Shown here one piece after another: positions 44,454 through 50,970 of a stretch of DNA of 50,970 bases. Numbering within the stretch: position 1 is the first letter of the stretch; each line of letters starts with the position of its first letter. The stretch is from Curvibacter microcysteis (GTDB taxonomy: Bacteria > Pseudomonadota > Gammaproteobacteria > Burkholderiales > Burkholderiaceae_C): the NCBI RefSeq assembly GCF_028649455.1, contig NZ_JAQSIO010000014.1, positions 1 to 50,970 on the forward strand, written 5' to 3'. The position numbers and the translations under genes are program-made. A model generated the notes under the pieces. It was not told the DNA's origin. It saw only the letters and a program-made list of their open reading frames with translations, and searched no databases.

Positions 44454-45343
44454 GGGGCCATCTCCTGCAGGCAGCGCGCCATCAGCCGGGCGGCCTCGCC
44501 CATGCGCGGGCCCGGGCGCACCAGCACGTCGGACTGCTCGGGCGGGAAGCGGCAGATGCGGTTCTCGCGCACCGCGCGGATGCGCTCCCAGCCCGGGCGC
44601 TGGCTCAGGCCTTCAAAGTTGCGGTCGCCGATCATGATCAGGTCGGGGTTGGCCCGCACCACAAATTCAGGGTTGAGCTTGGGAAACGGCCCCAGCGAGG
44701 CGGGCACCACATTGCGCGCGCCCAGGCGGGTCAGGGTTTCGCCAATGAAAGAGGATTCGCTGGCGGCATAGGGCGCGCGGTTGACCTCGTAGTACACGCG
44801 GGTCTGGCGCACGCGCGCCGGCAGGGACTGGGCCGCTGCCGAGACCTCGGCGTCGATCACGCGCCAGATGCGGGCCGCGCCCTGGGCCTCAGGCACCTGC
44901 AGCACCTGGCCGATCTTCTGCAGCACGCGCTGCACGTCGGCATGGCTTTTGGGCTCGAGCGCCAACACCTTGAGGCCCAACTGCTCCAGCCGGGGCGTGA
45001 CGCGGGCCGACTTGGCCAGCAGCACGACATCGGGACGCAGCGCCACGATGCCCTCGACATTGGCGTCGTCCAAGCCCCCCAGGTGGGGCAAGGCGCGCAC
45101 ACTGGCCGGCCAGGTGGAATAGCGGTCCACCCCGACCAGGCGGGCGCAGGCGCCCATCTCGCACAAGGACTCGGTGAGGGACGGCAGCAGGCTGATGATG
45201 CGCTGCGGCTGCTGCTCAAACCGTGCCGACTGGCCCCGGTCGTCTTGCACCTCGTAGGCGGCCCAGGCTGGGCCCAGCAGGGTGGCGGCGGCCAAGGCGC
45301 AGGCCCAGGTGGCGCGCATCAAAATCAGGAAGGGCTGGGTCAT
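44450..45343 (-). CDS. btuF: Cobalamin-binding periplasmic protein
   Basis: 297 residues. A signal peptide of about 28 residues ends AWAAYEV. The mature protein has the BtuF fold signs QRIISLLPSLTESLCEMGA near 46-65, LVGVDRYSTWP near 69, LPHLGGLDDANVEGIVALRPDVVL near 85-108, and the second lobe FIGETLTRLGARNV near 205. It binds B12 in the periplasm and hands it to BtuCD. The ATG overlaps the cobU stop as ATGA. The RICRFPPEQSDVLVRPGPR tail is as in other beta-proteobacterial copies. Confidence 0.94.
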   Translation of the reverse strand: MTQPFLILMRATWACALAAATLLGPAWAAYEVQDDRGQSARFEQQPQRIISLLPSLTESLCEMGACARLVGVDRYSTWPASVRALPHLGGLDDANVEGIVALRPDVVLLAKSARVTPRLEQLGLKVLALEPKSHADVQRVLQKIGQVLQVPEAQGAARIWRVIDAEVSAAAQSLPARVRQTRVYYEVNRAPYAASESSFIGETLTRLGARNVVPASLGPFPKLNPEFVVRANPDLIMIGDRNFEGLSQRPGWERIRAVRENRICRFPPEQSDVLVRPGPRMGEAARLMARCLQEMAP

Positions 45344-45909
45344 GGCTGCGGATTCTCGGCTTTGAGGCTCAGGGGCAGGCCAGCCGCCATCAGGGTGACC
45401 CGATCGCAGGCCGCAGCCACTTGCTGGTTGAGTCGGCCCAGGCGGTCGACAAACTGGCGCACCTCGCGGCCCATGGGGATCACGCCCAGACCGATCTCAT
45501 TGCCCACCAGCACCACCGGGCCGCGCACCTGGGCCAGGGCCCGCAGCAACTCGGCCACCGGGGCCTCGGCATCTTGGGCCGCTTGGCCCGGGGCGGGCAT
45601 GAGCCAGTTGGTCAGCCACAGGGTCAGGCAATCCACCACCACCAGGGTGTCGGGGGCGCTCAGGCGGCGCAGGGCCTCGGCGAGCTGGCGCGGTTCTTCG
45701 TGGGTGCGCAGCCCCGGCACGCGCAGGGCGCGGTCTTGCTGGTGGCGGGCGATGCGCTGGCTCATCTCATCGTCCCAGGGCTGGGCGGTGGCGATCAGCC
45801 AGGCCTGGCGCTGCGGGCTTTGCAGCCAGACCTGGGCCAGGGTCTCGGCACGCGCCGATTTGCCGCTTTTCTGACCGCCCAGAATGAACTCGTGCGTCGC
45901 TTGGCTCAT
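45340..45909 (-). CDS. cobU: Bifunctional adenosylcobinamide kinase/guanylyltransferase
   Basis: 189 residues (CobU/CobP). It phosphorylates adenosylcobinamide and then transfers GMP from GTP. The P-loop is FILGGQKSGKSARAE near 8-22; LVVVDCLTLWLTNWLM near 93 and VVLVGNEIGLGVIPMGREVRQFVDRLG near 127-153 are family signatures. Start and stop overlap both neighbours as ATGA. Its product needs CobS to meet alpha-ribazole, and no cobS is in this window. Confidence 0.95.
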   Translation of the reverse strand: MSQATHEFILGGQKSGKSARAETLAQVWLQSPQRQAWLIATAQPWDDEMSQRIARHQQDRALRVPGLRTHEEPRQLAEALRRLSAPDTLVVVDCLTLWLTNWLMPAPGQAAQDAEAPVAELLRALAQVRGPVVLVGNEIGLGVIPMGREVRQFVDRLGRLNQQVAAACDRVTLMAAGLPLSLKAENPQP

Positions 45910-47252
45910 GCGGCCTCCGCAGGTAAAAACAAGCGCGCCACGGCCTCGGGAGCCGAGGCGAACCAGGCGTGGAAGTAGCTGGCCCGCACGGAGCCCTGTG
46001 CATACACCGCCTCGCCCTCGTGGGTGGGGCCGGCCTGGTTGGGGCGTTGGCTGTGGCCGATGGGTTGCAGCGCCGTCTCGCAGCGCGAGTAGTGGAAGGT
46101 GTGCCCACGCAGCACGCCGGCACCGGTGTCCCACTGTTGCGGGCCCAAGGCAGCCAGGCGCTTTTGCATCAGCACCCGGCCAGGCAACAGGCCCCAGCCT
46201 GCGTGGACCTGGCCGTCCACACCGACCAACTCGTCAAACAAAGCCATCATGCCGCCGCACTCGGCCCACACCGGCCGGCCGGCCGCCACATGGGCCTGCA
46301 AGCTGGCCTGCATGGCCGGGTTGGCGGCCAGGGCTTGGGCGTGCAGCTCGGGGTAGCCGCCGGGCAGCCACAGCGCATCACAAGCCGGCACGGCCTCGTC
46401 ACTCAAGGGCGAGAAGAAACACAGCTCCGCTCCCAGCGCCTGCAAGGTGTCAAGGTTGGCGGGGTAGATGAAGCAAAACGCGGCATCGCGCGCCACCGCG
46501 ATGCGGCGACCCGCGAGGCGAGGCGCCACGGGCTCAGCAGGGTCGATCAAGCCGGGGCCGTCCCAGCGTGGCCACTGGGTGGCGTCGGCCAGATCGCGCT
46601 GGCCCAGAGGGGTGGCCACCAAGGCGTCGGCAGCCGCGTCCAGGCGGGCCAGGGCGTCGGGCAGTTCTTGCGCAGAGACCAGGCCCAGGTGGCGCTCGGG
46701 CAAGGTCCAGGCACCGTCACGCGGCAGGGCCCCGAGCCAGGTGCTGGGCTCACGCAGGCCGTCGAGCAACATCTGTGCGTGGCGCTCACTGCCCACGCGG
46801 TTGGCCAGCACGCCCAGCCAGGGCAAGCCCGGCTGGTAGTGCTGCAGGCCAAAAGCCAAGGCGCCAAAAGTGCCTGCCATGGCCGAGGCATCCACCACCG
46901 CCAGCACCGGCAGGCCAAAGCGCCGGGCCAGGTCGGCGGCGCTGGGCTGGCCATCGAACAGGCCCATGACCCCTTCGACCACCACCAGATCGGACTGGCT
47001 GGCCGCTTGCTGCAAACGGCGGGCGCAATCGGCCTCGCCGTTCATCCACAGGTCCAGCGAATGCACGGGTCCGCCACTGGCCAGGCTCAGCCAGAAAGGG
47101 TCGAGAAAATCAGGCCCGCATTTGAAGGCCTGCACCCGGCGCCCGGCGCGGCGGTGCAGCCGCGCCAGCGCCGAGGCGACGGTGGTCTTGCCCTGGCCCG
47201 AGGCCGGGGCCGCCACCAGGACGACGGGGCACCAAGCCCGGCTGTGGCTCAT
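45906..47252 (-). CDS. cobB: Cobyrinate a,c-diamide synthase
   Basis: 448 residues (CobB/CbiA). Glutamine-dependent amidation of the a and c side chains of the corrin ring. The N-terminal ATPase has VLVAAPASGQGKTTVASAL near 9-27 and FKCGPDFLDPFW near 47; the amidotransferase part has LPGGYPELHAQALAAN near 294 and the nucleophile Cys in VWAECGGMMALFDEL near 330. FHYSRCET near 382 is also conserved. The ATG overlaps the btuB stop. Its presence implies a substrate earlier than cobinamide, hence ring synthesis elsewhere in the genome or import of cobyrinate-type precursors. Confidence 0.95.
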   Translation of the reverse strand: MSHSRAWCPVVLVAAPASGQGKTTVASALARLHRRAGRRVQAFKCGPDFLDPFWLSLASGGPVHSLDLWMNGEADCARRLQQAASQSDLVVVEGVMGLFDGQPSAADLARRFGLPVLAVVDASAMAGTFGALAFGLQHYQPGLPWLGVLANRVGSERHAQMLLDGLREPSTWLGALPRDGAWTLPERHLGLVSAQELPDALARLDAAADALVATPLGQRDLADATQWPRWDGPGLIDPAEPVAPRLAGRRIAVARDAAFCFIYPANLDTLQALGAELCFFSPLSDEAVPACDALWLPGGYPELHAQALAANPAMQASLQAHVAAGRPVWAECGGMMALFDELVGVDGQVHAGWGLLPGRVLMQKRLAALGPQQWDTGAGVLRGHTFHYSRCETALQPIGHSQRPNQAGPTHEGEAVYAQGSVRASYFHAWFASAPEAVARLFLPAEAA

Positions 47253-49123
47253 CGGCGCGGCGACCAGAGCAGGCCGACGTAGAGCTGGCGCCCCGCATTG
47301 GCGTAGGTGTTGGCAAACTGGTAGGACTTGTCGGCCAGGTTGTCGACCCGGGCCAACAGCTTCCAGTCCGGCGCGATCTCGGTGCTGGCACGCAGGTTGA
47401 ACAGCGTGTAGCCCCCCAGGGTGACGGTGTTGGCGGCGTTGTCGTAGCGGCGACCCGACCATTGGGCTTCAGCACCCAGCAGCCACTGACCGTAACGGGT
47501 CTCCGCCCCCAGGGTGCCGTGCTGGCGGGCGCGGCGGGCCAGTTGCTTGTTGGTGGTCAGGTCCTTGGGATCTTGCACGTCCAGCGAGCCGCGCAGCAGC
47601 ACGCTGGCCACGCGTTGTTCACCCGTGAAGGTGACGCCCGAGTACTCGGCTCGGCCGGTGTTGGCGTAGCAGCCAAACGGCGAGCGGCACGCGCCCGCAC
47701 CGCCAAAGTTGATCAGGTTGCTGACCTTGTTCTGGTAGACCACCACGCCGAACAGGCTGCCGCCTTGCTGGTAGCGCAGACCCACTTCGAGGTTGCGGCT
47801 GGTCTCTGGTTGCAAGCTGGCCAGACCGTATTCGCTGAAGCGCTGGTACAGCGTGGGCGCGCGGAAAGCCGTGCCGGCCGAGGCCGTGGCGCGCCAGGCG
47901 GGCGTGATCGCATAGCCATAGGCCACGCTGCCCGTGTTGTGGGCGCCGAACTCGCTGTCGCGGTCGTGGCGCACATTGAGTTGCAGCGTGTGCTCACCCA
48001 GGCGCAAGCCATAGCCCAGGGCCAGGGCGTCTTGCGAACGGCTGCGGTCGATGGGGCTGTTGACCAAGTGGTCTTCCTTGCGCTCCAAGGCGGCAGAGAC
48101 CGAGGCCAGGCCGATCTTCCAGTTGTTTTGCCACAGGTAACCGCGCAAGCGGGTGGTGGTCTGGTAGGGCGAGGGCTGGGTGGTGTAGTGGTCCGAGGAC
48201 TCGGTCACACTGACCCGGCTGGTGTAGGTGTCGCTCCAACGGGTCATCCAGTTCAGACCAGCGGCATACAGGCGGTGCATGTTGCGGTCGTCGGCCTTGA
48301 GGCTGGCGTCGTAGCCTGAGTTCATGTTGCTGGCCAGCAGCGTGGCTTCGAGGCGGTGGTCCCGGTTGAGCTGGGCACCCAATCGGGCGTAACCAGAGTT
48401 GCTGCGGTAGCCATCGCGATCTGGATTGGCGGTAGCCACCGTGCGGGCGTTGAAACCCAGGCTGGTGTTGTTTTGCACGCCCAGCGCGTAATCGATCCCA
48501 TTTTGGCTGCCGCTCAGGCTGGCCTCGGCATGGGTGCTGCGCAGGCTGCCCAGCCCCACGCCCACGGTGGGCTGAGGCGCGCCCTCGCCCTTCTTGGTGA
48601 AAATTTGCACCACGCCACCGATCGCGTCGGAGCCGTAGACGGCGCCGGCCGGGCCACGCAGCACTTCGATGCGATCGATCAGGCCCAGGGGAATGGACTC
48701 CCAGGCCGCGCCGCCGGTGGACTGTGAATCCACCCGCACGCCGTCGATGTAGACGGCTGTGAAGCGGGTCTCGGCGCCACGCAGGAACAGGCTGGTGGTG
48801 GCACCCGGGCCGCCGTTGCGCGACATTTCAACCCCGGGCAAGCGGGCGAGCACATCGGCCAAGCCGCCCAGGCCGCTGTTTTCAATGGTCTCGCGGTCGA
48901 TGATGGACACATCAGCCACCAGGTCGGCCAGGGGTTGCTCGGTGCGGGTGGCGGTGACCACGGTTTCTTTGAGCGGGTTGAGGGCCGCCAGCAACACGGG
49001 CGCAGACGAAGCGGTTTGAGCCAAAGCGGGCAAGGTGAAAGCCGACAGGGCCAGCGGCAACAAGGCCAGGCGTGCGGAGACAGCGGGCGCAGCAGCGCAC
49101 AAGCGAACGGTGGGGTTCTTCAT
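47249..49123 (-). CDS. btuB: TonB-dependent vitamin B12 outer-membrane receptor
   Basis: 624 residues. Signal peptide about 1-35 (LALLPLALSAFTLPALAQ). A TonB box-like stretch ETVVTATRTEQPLADL is at about 52. The plug domain carries LADVLARLPGVEMSRNGGPG, SLFLRGAETRFTAVYIDGVR and IDRIEVLRGPAGAVYGSDAIGGVVQIFTK near 140-170, as in BtuB. The rest is a 22-strand barrel. It ends YVGLLWSPRR, with no terminal aromatic residue, because the stop runs into the cobB ATG. Start at MKNPTVRL by signal-peptide fit; there is no Shine-Dalgarno. It is first in the cobalamin operon, behind the riboswitch. Confidence 0.94.
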   Translation of the reverse strand: MKNPTVRLCAAAPAVSARLALLPLALSAFTLPALAQTASSAPVLLAALNPLKETVVTATRTEQPLADLVADVSIIDRETIENSGLGGLADVLARLPGVEMSRNGGPGATTSLFLRGAETRFTAVYIDGVRVDSQSTGGAAWESIPLGLIDRIEVLRGPAGAVYGSDAIGGVVQIFTKKGEGAPQPTVGVGLGSLRSTHAEASLSGSQNGIDYALGVQNNTSLGFNARTVATANPDRDGYRSNSGYARLGAQLNRDHRLEATLLASNMNSGYDASLKADDRNMHRLYAAGLNWMTRWSDTYTSRVSVTESSDHYTTQPSPYQTTTRLRGYLWQNNWKIGLASVSAALERKEDHLVNSPIDRSRSQDALALGYGLRLGEHTLQLNVRHDRDSEFGAHNTGSVAYGYAITPAWRATASAGTAFRAPTLYQRFSEYGLASLQPETSRNLEVGLRYQQGGSLFGVVVYQNKVSNLINFGGAGACRSPFGCYANTGRAEYSGVTFTGEQRVASVLLRGSLDVQDPKDLTTNKQLARRARQHGTLGAETRYGQWLLGAEAQWSGRRYDNAANTVTLGGYTLFNLRASTEIAPDWKLLARVDNLADKSYQFANTYANAGRQLYVGLLWSPRR

Positions 49124-49231
49124 GGAAAACAAACAAAGCAAGTTGGTCCGCGCCGGCATCCCCGCCAGCATTGGACGTCACGGCAAACACCTCAGCCGTC
49201 GCGAGACGTCTGGGGTGGTCACCACCTTGTT

Positions 49232-49425
49232 GGCCGGTATCCGGGCTGGCAGACCTACCTTTCTCGCCTTCCCAGATGCGTGTTCAGAGCATCCAGTGGC
49301 TGATGTGAAAAAGGCCGGATCGCGGAGCGACCCGTCTGCTTGACCGTTGCGGGGGCAGCGCAGGTTTGGGGAGATTTCGCCAGCGGCGAGGCCCGTTCCT
49401 GCTTCCCGTTGAACTGCGGCATGCG
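49232..49425 (-). promoter_or_regulatory. Cobalamin riboswitch
   Basis: On the minus strand the leader has CTGCCCCCGCAACGGT (49358-49343) and the B12 box AGCCCGGATACCGGCC (49247-49232), with GGGAAGC near the 5' end, CCACTGG and GGGAAGGCGAGA between them: the conserved core of the class I B12 aptamer. The 5' limit is approximate. It ends 108 bases before btuB. Between aptamer and btuB a GGTGGT/ACCACC hairpin and a longer GACGTC/GACGTC hairpin are seen, neither with a T tract. The mode of control (terminator or ribosome site) is therefore not clear. Confidence 0.95.
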
Positions 49426-49497
49426 AACCACACCGCGAGCACCAACCCTTTCATTTTAAAACTATTCACTGACGCTCGGCCTACAATGACGGGCTGT
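49426..49497. promoter_or_regulatory. Divergent promoter region of btuB operon and zapB-like gene
   Basis: An AT-rich patch in GC-rich surroundings. For the minus strand TAAAAT (49458-49453) is a possible -10 placing the start near 49445, just before the riboswitch. For the plus strand TACAAT (49482-49487) is a good -10; its start would lie only about four bases before the zapB-like ATG. No convincing -35 is seen for either. Confidence 0.5.
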
Positions 49498-49719
49498 ATG
49501 TCCAACGCAGTCCCGCACCCCATTGACCAGATCGCCGATCGAGTTGAGCGGCTGCTGCTGCGCCACGAAGAGTTGCAGCGCACCAACCAACTGCTCACCG
49601 AGCAAGTGTCTGCACTGTCCCGCGAGCGTGACAGCCTCAAATCCCGCTTGAACGCCGCGCGCTCACGGGTCGAAGCCCTGCTGGAACGCCTGCCCCCGCC
49701 GCCCACTGACGCCGCCTAA
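49498..49719 (+). CDS. ZapB-like/TIGR02449-type coiled-coil protein
   Basis: 73 residues, one long coiled coil: IDQIADRVERLLLRHEELQRTNQLL then LTEQVSALSRERDSLKSRLNAAR, ending in a Pro-rich tail. Small proteins of this kind precede zapA in many beta-proteobacteria and resemble ZapB, which links ZapA to the nucleoid-side division machinery. No Shine-Dalgarno is present before the ATG, and the -10 TACAAT is only 10 bases upstream, so translation may be near-leaderless; an ATG at 49486 is an alternative. zapA follows after four bases. Confidence 0.8.
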   Translation: MSNAVPHPIDQIADRVERLLLRHEELQRTNQLLTEQVSALSRERDSLKSRLNAARSRVEALLERLPPPPTDAA

Positions 49720-49723
49720 GGAC

Positions 49724-50101
49724 ATGAAACAAGTCGAAGTTCAGATCATGCAGCAGAGCTACTTGCTGGCCTGCCCCGAAGGTCGCGAGTCGCGTTTGCT
49801 GGACGCGGTTGAACGGCTCGACACCGCCATGTGCAAGATCCGCGACGCCGGCAAGGTGCGTGCACGGGACCGCATTGCGGTGCTGGCCGCCCTGAACTTT
49901 GCCTTTGAACTGGCCGACCGTGAAACCGCCGACCTGCAAGCCCAGGCCCTGGCGCGCCAGGCCCAGCAGGCGGGCTCCACCGCGCAGCCCAATCCAGACC
50001 CCGCGACACACGCCGCGGAGGACCCCGCGCGGCAAGCCCGCCTCAGCCAGCTCATGGCCCAGCTCGACGCCGCTTTGGGTGACGACGGCCACCTGATCTG
50101 A
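49724..50101 (+). CDS. zapA: Cell division protein ZapA
   Basis: 125 residues. ZapA bundles FtsZ filaments at the division ring. It begins with a beta-strand head, VEVQIMQQSYLLACPEGRESRLLDAVERLD, and the long dimerisation helix follows: RIAVLAALNFAFELADRETADLQAQALARQAQ. The C-terminus (residues 83-125) is Ala/Gln/Pro-rich then helical, somewhat longer than the E. coli protein of 109 residues. It is co-transcribed with the upstream coiled-coil gene (4-base gap) and followed by the 6S RNA gene, as in E. coli and many relatives. Confidence 0.93.
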   Translation: MKQVEVQIMQQSYLLACPEGRESRLLDAVERLDTAMCKIRDAGKVRARDRIAVLAALNFAFELADRETADLQAQALARQAQQAGSTAQPNPDPATHAAEDPARQARLSQLMAQLDAALGDDGHLI

Positions 50102-50174
50102 ATCTGCCTTGCACCCGCGCAGGGCGTGCGTCAAATAAAAGCCCTTCAAGCCGCTGTCTCTCAGACCACGAAGC

Positions 50175-50203
50175 CTGGCAAGCCCCCCAGTCGGGCCTAC
50201 AAT
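50175..50203 (+). promoter_or_regulatory. Promoter of the 6S RNA gene
   Basis: -35 CTGGCA (50175-50180), a 17-base spacer and -10 TACAAT (50198-50203), placing the start near 50210, the first base of the 6S terminal stem. The sequence GGCCTACAAT is shared with the zapB-like promoter. Confidence 0.7.
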
Positions 50204-50209
50204 AGAAAC

Positions 50210-50383
50210 CGTCTGCGGTACGCGCCGGGCTTTATATTTCCTTGAACCAATGCTCATTGAGCCCGGGCTTGGTACATTGGCTGGTGAGCGTGATCGTCTC
50301 GCGTCAGATGAACCCAACGTCAGTCTGCCCTTGCCCACCTGAACCCCCGGTTCAGGATGCCGGTCCGGTGGTACTCGCAGACA
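50210..50383 (+). ncRNA. ssrS: 6S RNA
   Basis: About 174 bases. The 5' end GTCTGCG (50211-50217) pairs with CGCAGAC (50376-50382), closing a long rod. The interior shows the landmarks of 6S: CCTTGAACC near the 5' side, TTGGCTGGTGAGCG, and on the 3' side CCTGAACCCCCGGTTCAGG followed by GCCGG. 6S RNA mimics an open promoter, binds sigma-70 RNA polymerase and lowers transcription in stationary phase. The position behind zapA agrees. Ends are inferred from pairing and promoter spacing, within a few bases. Confidence 0.88.
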
Positions 50384-50391
50384 CCTACACA

Positions 50392-50448
50392 GGGTGCTGG
50401 TCACGGCTCGTGACGGGCACCCAGGCAGGTCAGCCCTTGAGGCTGGCC
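50392..50448 (+). ncRNA. Two tandem hairpins between 6S RNA and its terminator
   Basis: Hairpin 1 (50392-50422) has two 6-bp stem halves, GGGTGC/GCACCC and GTCACG/CGTGAC, around a small internal loop. Hairpin 2 (50428-50448) has an 8-bp stem GGTCAGCC/GGCTGGCC. They do not code for protein and are not a tRNA. They may be the 3' tail of a 6S precursor or a separate small RNA. Confidence 0.5.
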
Positions 50449-50457
50449 CGCCCATTC

Positions 50458-50486
50458 AAAAGCCACCCTCTCGCGGTGGCTTTTTT
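50458..50486 (+). terminator. Intrinsic terminator after the 6S RNA region
   Basis: Stem AGCCACC/GGTGGCT with a 7-base loop and six T residues: a strong intrinsic terminator. The preceding AAAA also gives a T run on the minus strand, so it may end the chemoreceptor transcript from the right. Nothing else is seen up to 50616. Confidence 0.9.
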
Positions 50487-50616
50487 CATGGATCACGGCT
50501 CAACCAACGCCCCCTCGCCCTCGGCTGCATCACCGGCTGGCCGGTGGCTTTGGGCCTGACGGCCCATTGGCTGGTGGGCGGCCGGGTCGCGGCAAGCAGG
50601 GCCGGGACGAACACCC

Positions 50617-50970
50617 TTAAAAGGATTCCCAGTCGTCTGCGCCCGCTGCAGCGGGTGCGACAGGCTTGGGAGCGGCAGCGAGCGCCGGCGCTTTGGCAGG
50701 CGCTGCGCGCGCCAAGGTGGGCTTGGGGGCGGACGCAGCGACCGGGGCTGGCGTGGGAGCCCGCCACGCTGCGGGATGCGGCGAGCGCAGGGGCTGGGCC
50801 ATCGACAGACCCGCACCCCCCTGGAGCTTGAAGGCACTGACCACCTCCGCCAGGCGTGCCGCCTGGTTGCGCAGGCTGTCGGCGGCGGCCGCGCTCTCCT
50901 CGACCAAGGCCGCGTTTTGCTGCGTCACCTGGTCCAGCTGGTTCACCGCGTCGCCCACCTGGGCAATGCC
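50617..50970 (-). CDS. C-terminal part of a methyl-accepting chemotaxis protein
   Basis: 118 codons up to the window edge; the gene continues to the right. The visible part holds the end of the signalling coiled coil, [30 protein letters not shown], then a Pro/Ala-rich linker of about 60 residues and the terminal DDWESF. This end is the CheR/CheB docking pentapeptide (WESF core), shared with the chemoreceptor at 0.9-2.6 kb, and the coiled-coil end is also almost the same. Its sensor domain lies outside the window. Confidence 0.92.
   Translation of the reverse strand, partial: GIAQVGDAVNQLDQVTQQNAALVEESAAAADSLRNQAARLAEVVSAFKLQGGAGLSMAQPLRSPHPAAWRAPTPAPVAASAPKPTLARAAPAKAPALAAAPKPVAPAAAGADDWESF

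Noticed and set aside
50384-50457. tRNA gene after 6S RNA
   Set aside because: Two hairpins are present, but there is no cloverleaf, no T-loop GTTCGA-type sequence and no acceptor stem pairing.
1-50970. Mobile elements, prophage or CRISPR arrays
   Set aside because: No transposase, integrase, terminal repeats, direct target duplications or spaced repeat arrays were found; gene order and composition are even across the window.

Overview
The window is high-GC, densely packed betaproteobacterial chromosome, most likely a member of the Burkholderiales close to the Comamonadaceae. This is inferred from three Bug-type (tripartite tricarboxylate transporter) substrate-binding proteins, two DUF4148 proteins (a Burkholderiales hallmark), pimeloyl-CoA-dehydrogenase-like subunits, the zapB-like/zapA/6S RNA order, and recurring GGAGACA ribosome binding sites. 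I see no insertion sequence, prophage, CRISPR array, tRNA or rRNA gene.

Layout. 1-6.2 kb: the end of a malic enzyme gene, a small VOC protein, a chemoreceptor, and a minus-strand group of CoA-transferase, Bug protein and AraC regulator. 6.4-11.4 kb: a membrane diguanylate cyclase, a stranded cobT and a Snf2-type helicase. 11.4-25.2 kb: an eleven-gene minus-strand catabolic cluster (bifunctional FadB-like protein, thiolase, two acyl-CoA dehydrogenases, enoyl-CoA hydratase, CaiB-type CoA-transferase, two Bug proteins, acyl-CoA synthetase, EtfB, EtfA). It ends at a strong terminator and is divergent from a LysR regulator across a TTGACA-rich operator region. It resembles pim-type beta-oxidation of dicarboxylic acids, with binding proteins for capture, CoA activation, the beta-oxidation enzymes and the flavoprotein electron acceptor encoded together.

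25.4-37.6 kb: mostly single genes: patatin-like lipase, DUF6172 pair, cupin, SYLF protein, acyl-CoA ligase, MFS transporter between two DUF4148 genes, PAP2 phosphatase, MAPEG protein, and a homoserine dehydrogenase. The homoserine dehydrogenase gene is preceded by what looks like a complete transcription attenuator: a 16-residue leader peptide rich in Thr, Ile and Met codons, competing hairpins, and an intrinsic terminator ending just before the start codon. This is the most interesting signal in the window.

37.6-49.4 kb: an eleven-gene cobalamin uptake and late-synthesis operon (btuB, cobB, cobU, btuF, btuC, btuD, cobO, bluB, cbiB, cobC, cobQ). Almost every junction overlaps, and a single cobalamin riboswitch sits in front of btuB. 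It covers corrinoid import, adenosylation, amidation, lower-ligand synthesis and nucleotide-loop assembly; cobT lies 30 kb away, and cobS is not in the window.

49.4-51 kb: divergent zapB-like and zapA cell-division genes, then the 6S RNA gene with its own promoter, followed by further hairpins and a terminator. The window ends inside a second chemoreceptor gene on the minus strand. All functional calls come from reading the sequence; no database search was run.
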